DNA of 64,000 bases from Streptomyces marokkonensis. GTDB lineage: Bacteria > Actinomycetota > Actinomycetes > Streptomycetales > Streptomycetaceae. Position numbers and translations under genes: made by a program. The notes under the pieces were generated by a model. It was not told the DNA's origin, searched no databases, and saw nothing but the letters and a program-made list of their open reading frames with translations. Below are positions 27,307 to 35,329 of this stretch, one piece after another. The stretch covers positions 124,001 through 188,000 of the forward strand of contig NZ_VSKS01000015.1 in NCBI RefSeq assembly GCF_008312835.1, written 5' to 3'. How positions within the stretch are numbered: position 1 is the stretch's first letter; each line of letters opens with the position of its first letter.

Positions 27307-28140
27307 TCAGCGCGCGGCGAGGAAGTTCCTGATCTCCTCGACGACGCGTTCGGGGGCGTCCTCCATGAGGAAGTGGCCGGCGCCGGGGACGGTGACGAGG
27401 TCGGCGTGCGGGATGGAGCCGCACAACCGCTCGGCGTAGTGAAGGGGCTGCCACTGGTCCTCCTCGCCCCACAGGATGCGCACGGGCATCGTCAGGCGCT
27501 CGAGGTCGTCGCTGATCTCCTCGGTGTACTTCGAGTCGTAGTGGCGCACTTGGTGCTCGAAGAACGAGACGCGGCCCAGGGCGGACCGGTGGGGTGCCAG
27601 ATAGGCCTGGAGGACGCGTCCGGTCATGAGCGACGTGTCGGTGACGGTCATGCCGAGCTGGCGGGTCAGCAATGTGTCGAACTCGTCCTGCGACATGCCC
27701 GTGAAGTCGTCCGGGTTCCCGTCGATGATCTTCCGCCAGGTCGGGGAGGGCCACGAGTCGTAGCTGACCGAGTCGATGATCATCAGCTGCCGCACGCGCT
27801 CGGGGTGGGCGACGGCGAAGCGCAGGGCGATGGCGCCACCGATGTCGTGCGCGACGATGACGGCCCGGTCGACGTCCAGCGCGTCGAGCAGGTGTTCCAG
27901 GAGGTCGGTCTGGGCGGCGACCGACGTGTCGCGGTCCACGGGCCGCTCGGACAGGCCGTATCCCAGCAGGTCGTAGGTGAGGGTGCGGAAGCCGTCCGCC
28001 TCGATGTGAGGTACGACGTCGCGCCATTCGTACGAGTGCGAGGGCGTGCCGTGCAGGAAGACCACGGGCGTGCCCCGCCCGTGGTCCCGGTGGGCGAGGC
28101 GTACTCCGTCGACGACGAGGTGGTCGGTGAGGAGGGTCAT
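27307..28140 (-). CDS. Alpha/beta hydrolase with Asp nucleophile
   Basis: Protein of 277 residues of the haloalkane dehalogenase/epoxide hydrolase branch. The oxyanion motif HGTPS is at 30-34, the nucleophile elbow VAHDIGG places Asp99 where esterases have Ser, and His256 in PGAGHF completes the triad. The Trp that normally follows the nucleophile in haloalkane dehalogenases and many epoxide hydrolases (HDW) is Ile here, so the substrate class is open. A cap domain runs from about 125 to 205. Divergent from a TetR gene with a palindrome between, which suggests substrate-inducible expression. Confidence 0.9.
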   Translation of the reverse strand: MTLLTDHLVVDGVRLAHRDHGRGTPVVFLHGTPSHSYEWRDVVPHIEADGFRTLTYDLLGYGLSERPVDRDTSVAAQTDLLEHLLDALDVDRAVIVAHDIGGAIALRFAVAHPERVRQLMIIDSVSYDSWPSPTWRKIIDGNPDDFTGMSQDEFDTLLTRQLGMTVTDTSLMTGRVLQAYLAPHRSALGRVSFFEHQVRHYDSKYTEEISDDLERLTMPVRILWGEEDQWQPLHYAERLCGSIPHADLVTVPGAGHFLMEDAPERVVEEIRNFLAAR

Positions 28141-28164
28141 GGTGGCTCCGTCCCGTCTATATTA

Positions 28165-28180
28165 GGTAGATCAGTCTACC
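28165..28180. promoter_or_regulatory. Palindromic operator between hydrolase and TetR genes
   Basis: GGTAGATCAGTCTACC (28165-28180) has perfect 6-base arms around TCAG, in a 60-bp divergent intergenic region with an AT-rich TATATTA next to it. Expected TetR binding site controlling both genes. Confidence 0.65.
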
Positions 28181-28199
28181 CAGAGAAGCGGAGTGCATG

Positions 28200-28802
28200 A
28201 TGGGCGAGGCGGAGCGGACGCCGGTCACCGGGAGGCGGCGGCCGGCACGCGAGCGCGTCCTGGCCGCCGCGGCCCGGCGTTTCTACGCCGACGGGATCAC
28301 GGCGACCGGAATCGACACGATCACCGCCGAGGCGGGCGTGGCGAAGATGAGCCTGTACAACAACTTCTCCTCCAAGGCCGATCTCGTCCTGTCCTACCTG
28401 GAGGCCCGGCACGAGGAGTGGCTGAGGCGGTACCGCTCACGGCTTCAGCGGGCCGAAACCCCTCGGGACGGTGTGCTGGCCGTCTTCGACACCTACATCG
28501 ACAGCGCCGACGCCGCCCACGAGCAGGGCTTCCGTGGGTGCGGACTGCTCAACGCGGCCGCCGAGTTGCCCGCCGACGACGAGGGCCGGGCGCTGGTGCG
28601 CCGGCACAAGGAGGAGGTCGAGCGCCTGATGGCCGCTCACCTGGAGGAGCTGCTGCCCGGCCGTCCCGATGCCGCCCGCGCCACAGCGGAGCATCTGGCC
28701 TTCCTCCTCGAAGGCGCCGTGGTGCGCGCCGGCCTGGAGGGCGACAGCGGCCGACTGCGGCATGCGCGCGGCATGGCGGCCCGTCTGTTCGAGCAGTTCT
28801 GA
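28200..28802 (+). CDS. TetR family transcriptional regulator
   Basis: Protein of 200 residues. The HTH spans about residues 30-52 (GIDTITAEAGVAKMSLYNNF), with a helical C-terminal domain that contains FRGCGLLNAAAEL, a pattern common in TetR proteins controlling oxidoreductases and hydrolases. ATG 28200 has GGAG six bases upstream; ATG 28197 is also possible. Probably represses the divergent hydrolase gene. Confidence 0.9.
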   Translation: MGEAERTPVTGRRRPARERVLAAAARRFYADGITATGIDTITAEAGVAKMSLYNNFSSKADLVLSYLEARHEEWLRRYRSRLQRAETPRDGVLAVFDTYIDSADAAHEQGFRGCGLLNAAAELPADDEGRALVRRHKEEVERLMAAHLEELLPGRPDAARATAEHLAFLLEGAVVRAGLEGDSGRLRHARGMAARLFEQF

Positions 28803-28823
28803 ACCGAGCCGACGCTCAGGTCG

Positions 28824-30422
28824 TCACCGTACGGCGGCGGTCTCGGTGGTGGTGTCGCCGGTGCCGTCATCCGCCGTGGGAGCGGGGCGTCCCGGTCCGC
28901 GCCAGGTGATCCAGACGAACAGGGCGCCCATGACGGCGACACCCGCCCACATGGACTGCTGCCAGCCGTCGACGAAGGCCTGCTGGGCGGCGTGGATCAG
29001 GTCCTGCGCGTGCGCGCCGCTGCCGGGTGCCGCCTCGACGGCTCCCGCGATGCCCTCCCGCGCGGTGTCCGCGTCGGTTTCGGGGATGCCGTCGAGCCTG
29101 CCGTCGATGGAGCCGCGGTAGCCGGCGGACAGCAGGGCGCCGAGCAGGGCGACGCCGAGCGCGGTGCCGAACTCGCGGGTGACGTCGTTCAACGCCGAGG
29201 CGACACCCTGTTTCCCGCTCGGCAGCGACCCGGTGATCGCCTCGGTCGACGGGGTCATCGACAGGCCCATGCCGAGCCCCATGGCGATCATGCCGGGCAG
29301 AATCGTCACGTAGCCGCCGTCCACGGAGACGAACAGCGCCATGAGCGCGAGACCGGCCGCGCCCAGCGCGATGCCCGCCAGCATGGTCGGGCGGAAGCCG
29401 ACGCCCGCGGCCATCCTGGGGGCCAGGGCGGATGCCGCCATCATCACCACGGCCATGGGCATCAGGGCCAGCGTGGCCAGCAGTCCGGACCAGCCGAGCA
29501 CCGCCTGGAAGAACGGGAACAGGACCACGGCGATGCCCGCCTGGACGCCGAAGACCACCAGCAAGGTGACGGATCCGCCGGCGAGACCGCGCTCCCGGAA
29601 CAGGCGCACGTCCAGCAGGGACGCGTCGCGGCGGTGCAGTTCCCAGGCCACGAAGCCGACGGTGGCGGCCAGGCCGCCGCTCAGGGCGATCAGCGTCGTG
29701 GGAGCGGTCCAGCCGCGCTCCGGGCCCTCCTGCAGGACGAAGATGAGGCCGACCACGCCCACGGCGGAGGCCAGCGCGCCGACGGTGTCGAAGGAATGGG
29801 TGGTCCGCTCGCGCGAGTCGGGAACCGTCTTCAGCGTCATGGCCAGGGCCACGGCGGCCAGGACCACGGGCAGCACGAACAGCCACCGCCAGTCCGCCAC
29901 GTCGACCAGGAGGGCGGAGAGGAACATCCCCAGGATGCCGCCGCCCCCGGCGACACCGGTCCACACCCCGATGGCCCTGCCGCGCTGTTCCTCGGGAAAG
30001 GTGGAGGTGATGACGGCCAGGGTGATCGGCATGATCATCGCCGCGCCGACGCCGCCGGCCGCGCGCGCCGCCAGCATCACCTCGGTGTTCGGGGCCAGAC
30101 CGGCCACGGCACCGGCGAGGCCGAACACGGCCAGACCGGCGATCAGCATGGGCTTGCGGCCCAGCCGGTCACCGATCGCGCCGAGCGGCAGCAGCAGCGC
30201 CGCCAGGGTCAGGGTGTAGATGTTGATGATCCACAGCACGGTGCTCTGGGAGGCGCCGAACTCGACGGCCAGGTGGGTCTGGGCGACGTTCAGCCCGGAC
30301 ACCGACGCGACGACCGCCATCAACGCCACCGAGACCGCGATCAGGATGCCGCGCAGCCGGCGTGCGTCCGGTGCGCTCACGTCACCGGCTTGAGCCACCG
30401 CAACGGGCTGTTTCGTGCTCAT
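28824..30422 (-). CDS. MFS drug exporter, DHA2 (14-TMS) type
   Basis: Membrane transporter of 532 residues with about 14 helices. Helix 1 contains the DHA2 motif in the form MAVVASVSGLNVAQTHLAVE, motif A is GAIGDRLGRKPML, and motif C-like GVAGGGGILGMFLSALL lies in helix 5. Late residues include MTPSTEAITGSLPSGKQGVA. The ATG at 30422 has AGGAG four to five bases upstream; a much longer open frame upstream overlaps the divergent regulator gene and is rejected. Divergent from an XRE-cupin gene that likely controls it. Confidence 0.93.
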   Translation of the reverse strand: MSTKQPVAVAQAGDVSAPDARRLRGILIAVSVALMAVVASVSGLNVAQTHLAVEFGASQSTVLWIINIYTLTLAALLLPLGAIGDRLGRKPMLIAGLAVFGLAGAVAGLAPNTEVMLAARAAGGVGAAMIMPITLAVITSTFPEEQRGRAIGVWTGVAGGGGILGMFLSALLVDVADWRWLFVLPVVLAAVALAMTLKTVPDSRERTTHSFDTVGALASAVGVVGLIFVLQEGPERGWTAPTTLIALSGGLAATVGFVAWELHRRDASLLDVRLFRERGLAGGSVTLLVVFGVQAGIAVVLFPFFQAVLGWSGLLATLALMPMAVVMMAASALAPRMAAGVGFRPTMLAGIALGAAGLALMALFVSVDGGYVTILPGMIAMGLGMGLSMTPSTEAITGSLPSGKQGVASALNDVTREFGTALGVALLGALLSAGYRGSIDGRLDGIPETDADTAREGIAGAVEAAPGSGAHAQDLIHAAQQAFVDGWQQSMWAGVAVMGALFVWITWRGPGRPAPTADDGTGDTTTETAAVR

Positions 30423-30530
30423 GGTTCTCCTCACAAGGACAAGAAGGGGACGGCCGCGCACCGGGGCCGTGTGCCGGGCCGGGTGTCTCTGCCGTCTGCG
30501 GACGACCGTAACCGCGCCTTGCGAGAAGGG

Positions 30531-30548
30531 CATAGGATGTTGCCTATG
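30531..30548 (+). promoter_or_regulatory. Operator overlapping the start codon of the XRE-cupin gene; possible leaderless promoter
   Basis: CATAGG (30531-30536) and CCTATG (30543-30548) are perfect inverted arms with a 6-base spacer, and the right arm contains the ATG. TAGGAT at 30533-30538 fits an actinobacterial -10, placing the transcription start at or next to the A of the ATG at 30546, as in leaderless mRNAs. Confidence 0.55.
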
Positions 30549-31142
30549 ACGCAAAATGATGGCGAGCTGGACAGCCTCGTACGCAAACGCATCCGCGCCC
30601 TCCGGGTCGCACAGGGCTGGTCCCTGGAGGAACTGGCCACCCGCGCCAACGTCAGCCAGTCCACGCTGAGCCGCATCGAGAACGGCCAACGGCGCCTGGC
30701 GCTCGACCAGCTGGTCACGCTCGCCCGCGCCCTGGACACCTCGCTCGACCAGCTCGTGGAGACCGCCAGCGACGACGTCGTCACCAGCCCGATGATCGAC
30801 GGCGCCCACGGACTGATGCGCTGGCCCGTCAAGGGCGACCCCGGCATGACCGTCGTACGTCAGCGCATGACCGACCCGCCCCCGGACAATCCCGCACGCA
30901 TGCGCGCCCACCCCGGCCGGGAATGGCTCGTCGTCCTGTCCGGAACCGCGGTCCTGATGCTGGGACACCGCCGCTTCCGCGTCGAGACCAACCAGGCCGC
31001 CGAATTCCCCACCATGCTTCCCCACGCCATCGGCGCCGAGGGCGGCCCCTGCGAGATCCTGGGCATCTTCGACCGCGACGCCCGCCGCGGCCACCAGCGC
31101 GACAGCGGCAAGAGCACCGGCGCCGACGCCTCCCCCGCCTGA
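30546..31142 (+). CDS. XRE family regulator with C-terminal cupin
   Basis: Protein of 198 residues. N-terminal XRE HTH at about 12-66 (IRALRVAQGWSLEELATRAN then VSQSTLSRIENGQRRL), then a beta-barrel cupin with HPGREWLVVLSGTAVLMLGH and a closing FPTMLPHAIGAEGGP, where His residues could bind metal. This architecture (SutR/PuuR-like) is typical of small-molecule responsive repressors. Divergent from the MFS pump at 30422. ATG 30546 or ATG 30537 (MLPMTQ) could be the start. Confidence 0.9.
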   Translation: MTQNDGELDSLVRKRIRALRVAQGWSLEELATRANVSQSTLSRIENGQRRLALDQLVTLARALDTSLDQLVETASDDVVTSPMIDGAHGLMRWPVKGDPGMTVVRQRMTDPPPDNPARMRAHPGREWLVVLSGTAVLMLGHRRFRVETNQAAEFPTMLPHAIGAEGGPCEILGIFDRDARRGHQRDSGKSTGADASPA

Positions 31143-31160
31143 TCTGCCGCGTCTGCCTGC

Positions 31161-31586
31161 CTACCCGGCGTCGATCTGGTGGTCGGCCCAGACGTAGGTC
31201 GCCGGCAGCAGGTCGGCGATGGGGACGGTGCGGGTGCGGCCGGCGGCGCCGACGATGACCTCGAGGGAGGGGAAGTAGTCGAGGAGGACCTGACGGCACC
31301 GGCCGCACGGGGGCACGACTCCCCGGTCGCGGTCGCCCACGGCGACGATCGTGTCCAGTTCGTACGCGCCCTGCGCGGCTGCCGCCCCGATGAGGACGAG
31401 TTCGGCGCAGGGGCCTCCGGTGAAGTGGTAGGCGTTCACCGCCGTGATGATCCGGCCGTCCCGGGCGCGGGCCGCGGCCGCCATGGTGTGGTTGTCGCCC
31501 CGGCACCGCGTGCGCGCGACATGAGCCGCGGCCTCGATGAGTTCCCGGTCGACGACCGCGTCGACGAGGGGGGTCCGCGTGGTCAT
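31161..31586 (-). CDS. Cytidine deaminase-like zinc hydrolase
   Basis: Protein of 141 residues of the cytidine deaminase superfamily. It has the zinc site GGPCAELVLIG (Cys ligand and catalytic Glu) and PPCGRCRQVLLDY (two Cys ligands), with the short single-domain length of tetrameric CDAs. NAYHFTGGPCAE is closer to blasticidin-S-deaminase-like members than to housekeeping Cdd, which reads N-V-E-N-A at this place. It could deaminate a nucleoside antibiotic or cytidine. Converges with the XRE gene. The ATG at 31586 lacks a clear ribosome site. Confidence 0.88.
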   Translation of the reverse strand: MTTRTPLVDAVVDRELIEAAAHVARTRCRGDNHTMAAAARARDGRIITAVNAYHFTGGPCAELVLIGAAAAQGAYELDTIVAVGDRDRGVVPPCGRCRQVLLDYFPSLEVIVGAAGRTRTVPIADLLPATYVWADHQIDAG

Positions 31587-32048
31587 CAACCGTCACTCTC
31601 GCCTTCGTCAGGTGCCCGGCGGAACGTCCGTCCGGACCACTTCTGTCCATGTCCGCCACCCTCGGCCCTCCCCCATGGGGACAGTCTCAAGCCCTCCACC
31701 GGCAGCGGTCGCTCGCGGCGTACGAGGGGCGCGGCACAGGGCCGAGCGTGCCGCAAAGGGCGCTCCGGGGCCATGAGTTCAGCACGTGGTGCGGCCGATC
31801 ACGCACTCGACGTCTCACCGCCCGAAGAGCACGCGTTCGTCGAGTGAGCACGACCGTCTCCTCCTTTGCACATGCATCCCCTGTCTGCAAGCATCGGATA
31901 TGAGAGCAATGTGAGCATTGCAGCGCGCGTACATCACTCGTGCGCCCTTGGCAGAGCCGGCGCATCCGGCCGGGTGCCGCCCCGCCTGCCCCCGGAAGAA
32001 CGTGTCTCAGACACCACCGCCCCAATCGAACAGGCCAGGAGGCGGATC
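31587..32048. other. Divergent intergenic region with palindrome
   Basis: 462 bp between the deaminase and the protease-nuclease gene; I see no gene. GCAATGTGAGCATTGC (31906-31921) has perfect 6-base arms around TGAG within an AT-richer patch and is the best operator candidate for the downstream gene. Confidence 0.5.
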
Positions 32049-34247
32049 ATGGCCACGGCGGAACTCGCGTCCGGACGAGAGTCGGACTATCTGTCACAAC
32101 TGACGATGGCCGCAGCACGCTATGGGAACCGGACCGAACGGCGGCAGCGGAATCAGTCCGTGGTCGCGACGCGCGGCCCGCTCTACGCGGACGAACCCGA
32201 TCGGGTCGAGAAGCGGCTGGCACGTCTCGGCGCCGACTGGGCCATGGTCCGGGCGATCGAGCGTACGCCGACGGAGCCCACCAGCAGCGCGGGGAGCACT
32301 CTCCAACTGCCTCCTGAGACCTTCACGAGTGAGGTGCTGGGACTGGAGCGCCTCATCGGCCGCAACAACCTCACTCCCGTCGCGTTCCTGGAGCAAGGCG
32401 CCCAGGTCTCCCGGTCGGTGGGCCGGATCACCATCAGCGGGCCGGAAGGCGGCCACGGTACCGGATTCATGGTGTCCCCCTCGCTGCTGCTCACCAACAA
32501 CCACGTGCTGCGCGGCACGGAGGAGGCGAGCCGCAGCAAGGTCGCGTTCGCGTTCCAGGACGGCGTCGACGGGAGTCCGCTCGTGCCGGCCGTCTTCCCG
32601 CTGGAACCGTCCCGGTTCTTCGTTACCGACCGGGCGCTGGACTACACCCTCGTCGCGGTCGCCCCGCGCGGTGTGCAGGGCGAGGATCTGTCGTCGTTCG
32701 GCCGGTTGGTGCTCAGCGAGGCCGAGGGAAAGGTCGTCCTCGGGGAGTTCGTCAACATCATCCAGCATCCCCGTGGCGAACCCAAGCAGATCGCGCTGCG
32801 CGAGAACCAGATCGTCGACGTGCTGGAGCGGTTCCTCCACTATGAGTCCGACACCCGCGAGGGTTCCTCGGGTTCCGCTGTTTTCAACGACCAGTGGGAG
32901 GTCGTCGCGCTCCACCACTCCGCGGTCCCCAAGACCGACGCCGCGGGCCGGCCACTGAGCATCGACGGCACGGTGTGGCAGCCCGGGATGGGCGAGCAAC
33001 AACTGGCCTGGCGGGCCAACGAGGGAGTACGGATCAGCCGTGTGCTGCGGGCCCTGCACGAGGTGCCCCTGTCCGGAGAGGCGGCCCGGCTGCGGGACGA
33101 GGTGTTCACCACAGGGCTGACTCCGTCCCCGACGGAGAGCACTGCTCCAGTGCCCTCGCCCGACGGCGAGTCCATCCGGACGCGGACCGACGGCTCCCCG
33201 GCACAGGCCCAGGAACAGGCACACGTGGCGGACAACGCCGCCCACCTCACCGTGCCGCTGCACATCACTCTCGGCTTCGGCACGGCCCCGGCTCCGCAGC
33301 CCGCGCTCCTCGCCCCCCTGCCCGTGCTCGCCCCGGCACCGAGCGTCGCACCCCGGCGGCCCCGCCGTCCGGACGTGGTGACAGCCGTCGAGAAGGACGT
33401 CGACGCGGCCCTGGTCAATCACCGGCTCGCGCGGGAACGCCCCTACTACGACCGGACCGCGGACAGTGCCGCACGCGAGGCGTACTACGCGCACGTCAGC
33501 ACCGGCGACGGAAGTGCGCTGCGCCGCTCGCTGACCGCGCTGCTGACGGAAACCCACGAGCCGCAACCCCGGTACAAGCCGATGAGGCTGGTCTACCCGT
33601 GGGTCGACCTGCACAAGGACGGCCGGCTCCGCAGCATCTACTCGGGCAAGGACTTCTCCGCCGAGGAGCTCATACGGGCCGACGCGGCCGTGGCCGAGGC
33701 CCGACTGGCCCAGGTGCAGGAACTCCTCATGCAGGAGAGCACGGCCGGACCGGCCGAGTTCGAGGCGGAGTTCGATGCTCTGGAGGCGTCGCTGCCGTTC
33801 AACTGCGAGCACGTGGTGCCGCAGTCATGGTTCGCCAAGCAGGAGCCGATGCGGGGCGACCTGCACCACCTGTTCGCGTGCGAGGTGGGCTGCAACAGTT
33901 TCCGCGGCAACTTCCCCTACTTCGACTTCCCCGACTTCGAGGAGGCGGTCCGGGACGCCTGCGGGATGCGCGAGAGCACGGGCTTCGAACCGCAGGACGG
34001 CAAGGCCGCGGTCGCCCGCGCCACCCTGTACTTCCTCCTCCGCTACCCGGGCCAGGTCGGCGACGCGGCGCGCGAGTTCCCCGAGGACCGGCTGCCCGTC
34101 CTGCTGCGGTGGCACGAGAGCGAGGCGGTCACCGAATACGAACTGCACCGCAACGCGGCCATCGCGGAGATCCAAGGCAACCGGAACCCCCTGGTAGACC
34201 ATCCCGAGTGGGCACACGAGATCGACTTCACCGGCGTCTGGCACTGA
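32049..34247 (+). CDS. Trypsin-like serine protease fused to endonuclease I-type nuclease
   Basis: Two-enzyme fusion of 732 residues. After about 110 residues of unknown N-terminal helix, a trypsin/V8-like protease domain (about 115-335) shows the triad His152 (LLTNNHVL), Asp198 (ALDYTLVAV) and Ser274 (EGSSGSAVF). A Pro/Ala-rich linker (about 355-440) leads to an endonuclease I/NucM-type betabetaalpha-metal nuclease (about 470-730). Its motifs are NCEHVVPQSWF (585-595), RGDLHHLFA (602-610) and NSFRGN (616-621). No signal peptide or membrane segment is visible, although both parent families are usually extracellular. ATG 32049 has AGGAGG six bases upstream. It converges with the SARP-like gene. 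Possible roles are a conflict or cell-death effector whose nuclease is freed by proteolysis, or an exported hydrolase; I cannot choose between them from sequence. Confidence 0.88.
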   Translation: MATAELASGRESDYLSQLTMAAARYGNRTERRQRNQSVVATRGPLYADEPDRVEKRLARLGADWAMVRAIERTPTEPTSSAGSTLQLPPETFTSEVLGLERLIGRNNLTPVAFLEQGAQVSRSVGRITISGPEGGHGTGFMVSPSLLLTNNHVLRGTEEASRSKVAFAFQDGVDGSPLVPAVFPLEPSRFFVTDRALDYTLVAVAPRGVQGEDLSSFGRLVLSEAEGKVVLGEFVNIIQHPRGEPKQIALRENQIVDVLERFLHYESDTREGSSGSAVFNDQWEVVALHHSAVPKTDAAGRPLSIDGTVWQPGMGEQQLAWRANEGVRISRVLRALHEVPLSGEAARLRDEVFTTGLTPSPTESTAPVPSPDGESIRTRTDGSPAQAQEQAHVADNAAHLTVPLHITLGFGTAPAPQPALLAPLPVLAPAPSVAPRRPRRPDVVTAVEKDVDAALVNHRLARERPYYDRTADSAAREAYYAHVSTGDGSALRRSLTALLTETHEPQPRYKPMRLVYPWVDLHKDGRLRSIYSGKDFSAEELIRADAAVAEARLAQVQELLMQESTAGPAEFEAEFDALEASLPFNCEHVVPQSWFAKQEPMRGDLHHLFACEVGCNSFRGNFPYFDFPDFEEAVRDACGMRESTGFEPQDGKAAVARATLYFLLRYPGQVGDAAREFPEDRLPVLLRWHESEAVTEYELHRNAAIAEIQGNRNPLVDHPEWAHEIDFTGVWH

Positions 34248-34329
34248 AGTCCGGGCCGGGACCGGGCTGATCCCTCGAATCTCACCGACTCGAATCTCAC
34301 CGCTGGGCCGGCTCACATCTCACCGACTG

Positions 34330-35049
34330 TCACCGACTGGATCCGGAGAGCCGCTCGGGAAGCATCCGGGCGAACCGCGGCGAGGGCGCGACGCCCAGTT
34401 CCTTCTTCAACAAGCGGCAGAACGCGTCGTAGTGGCGCACGGCCTCGCTGACGTTGCCTTCCGCGAGATGCGCCGACACGATGGCCCGGTGGGCGCTCTC
34501 CCGCAGGGGCTCCGCGCGTACGCCAGCCCAGGCGGCCTCCATCCCCAGGGCCGGTCGGCCCTGCCCTATCAGGGCCTCGGCCAGCAAGTCGAGCGCGTTC
34601 AGCCGCAGTTGCCGCAAGTGTTCACGTTCCACCAGCACCCAGTCCTCGTCCCACCCGGGCAGCAGGTCCTCTCCCGTGAGGAGTTCGAGGAGTGGCTGGG
34701 CGCGGAAGGGCCGGCCACGGTCCTCGACCACGTCGAGTGCCGTCTCCTGGAGGACGTGGACGTCGACGCGCAGGGCCGGCGTGACCAGCAGTGAGTCGCC
34801 GCAGCACCGGATCAGAGGGGGCTCGCCGCGCGGCAACTTCCACAGGGTGGTGCGCAGGCTGCCCCGGGCATGCTCCTCGGTCACCTCGGGCCACAACGTG
34901 CCGGCGAGGACCGTGCGGGAGACCCGGCCCCGCAACCCCACGAACGCCAGCAACCGCTGGCCGTTGCGGCACAGTTCGACAGACCCGGAGCCGAGTTCCA
35001 GCCGGAACTGGCCGAGCAACCGCAACTGGGGAGGAGACACCAACCTCAT
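34330..35049 (-). CDS. SARP-like (wHTH + BTAD) transcriptional activator
   Basis: Protein of 239 residues, the size of a short SARP. The N-terminal OmpR-like winged helix (LRLLGQFRLELGSGSVELCR to TPALRVDVHVL, about 5-120) is followed by a bacterial transcriptional activator domain (about 125-235) with LTGEDLLPGWDEDWVLVERE, LAEALIGQGRPALGMEAAW and HYDAFCRLLKKELGVAPSP. SARPs bind heptameric direct repeats spaced 11 bp just upstream of -10 elements. Exactly such repeats lie 158 bp upstream of this gene, facing the M23 gene. Start is uncertain: ATG 35049 has only a close GAGG, GTG 35061 is another choice. Confidence 0.87.
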   Translation of the reverse strand: MRLVSPPQLRLLGQFRLELGSGSVELCRNGQRLLAFVGLRGRVSRTVLAGTLWPEVTEEHARGSLRTTLWKLPRGEPPLIRCCGDSLLVTPALRVDVHVLQETALDVVEDRGRPFRAQPLLELLTGEDLLPGWDEDWVLVEREHLRQLRLNALDLLAEALIGQGRPALGMEAAWAGVRAEPLRESAHRAIVSAHLAEGNVSEAVRHYDAFCRLLKKELGVAPSPRFARMLPERLSGSSR

Positions 35050-35206
35050 CGCCTCACTCACGGGGTGTCGCGCGAGCGCACCTCTGGAGGCCGTGTGGCG
35101 CGGTCCGTGGCCGCCGCCGTCTCCGGTGCGGTCCCGGGGACGTGCCGCATCCTCCGCGGAGGCCGTCACTACCAGTTTCGGACCCTCGTCCGCCCTGTGC
35201 AACCGA

Positions 35207-35248
35207 TGACGTCAGGGTGACGGCGCGCTGACAGCCGTTCCGTAGCGT
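35207..35248 (+). promoter_or_regulatory. Three-heptamer SARP-type binding array with -10 box
   Basis: TGACGTC (35207-35213), TGACGGC (35218-35224) and TGACAGC (35229-35235) are direct repeats separated by exactly 4 bp each, an 11-bp period. Seven bases further is TAGCGT (35243-35248), a plausible -10. This matches the known architecture of SARP-activated promoters, where the repeats replace a -35 box. It would drive the M23 gene at 35330 and probably the S41 gene. Confidence 0.7.
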
Positions 35249-35329
35249 CGGACACGACAGCTCCACCGACGACGTTCGATTCCGCGCACGGTGCCGTTCC
35301 CCACGATGACGAAAGGACGCGAGTCCGCC

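Noticed and set aside
27307-28140. Assignment as haloalkane dehalogenase
   Set aside because: The Trp following the nucleophile (HDW) that helps bind halide is Ile, so I keep the general hydrolase call.
30429-31094. N-terminal extension of the MFS gene on the minus strand
   Set aside because: It would overlap the XRE-cupin gene on the opposite strand; the ATG at 30422 with AGGAG starts the first membrane helix correctly.
34270-34345. Short direct repeats of TCTCACCGACT after the protease-nuclease gene
   Set aside because: Only two or three short, irregular copies; no CRISPR-like spacing and no cas gene.
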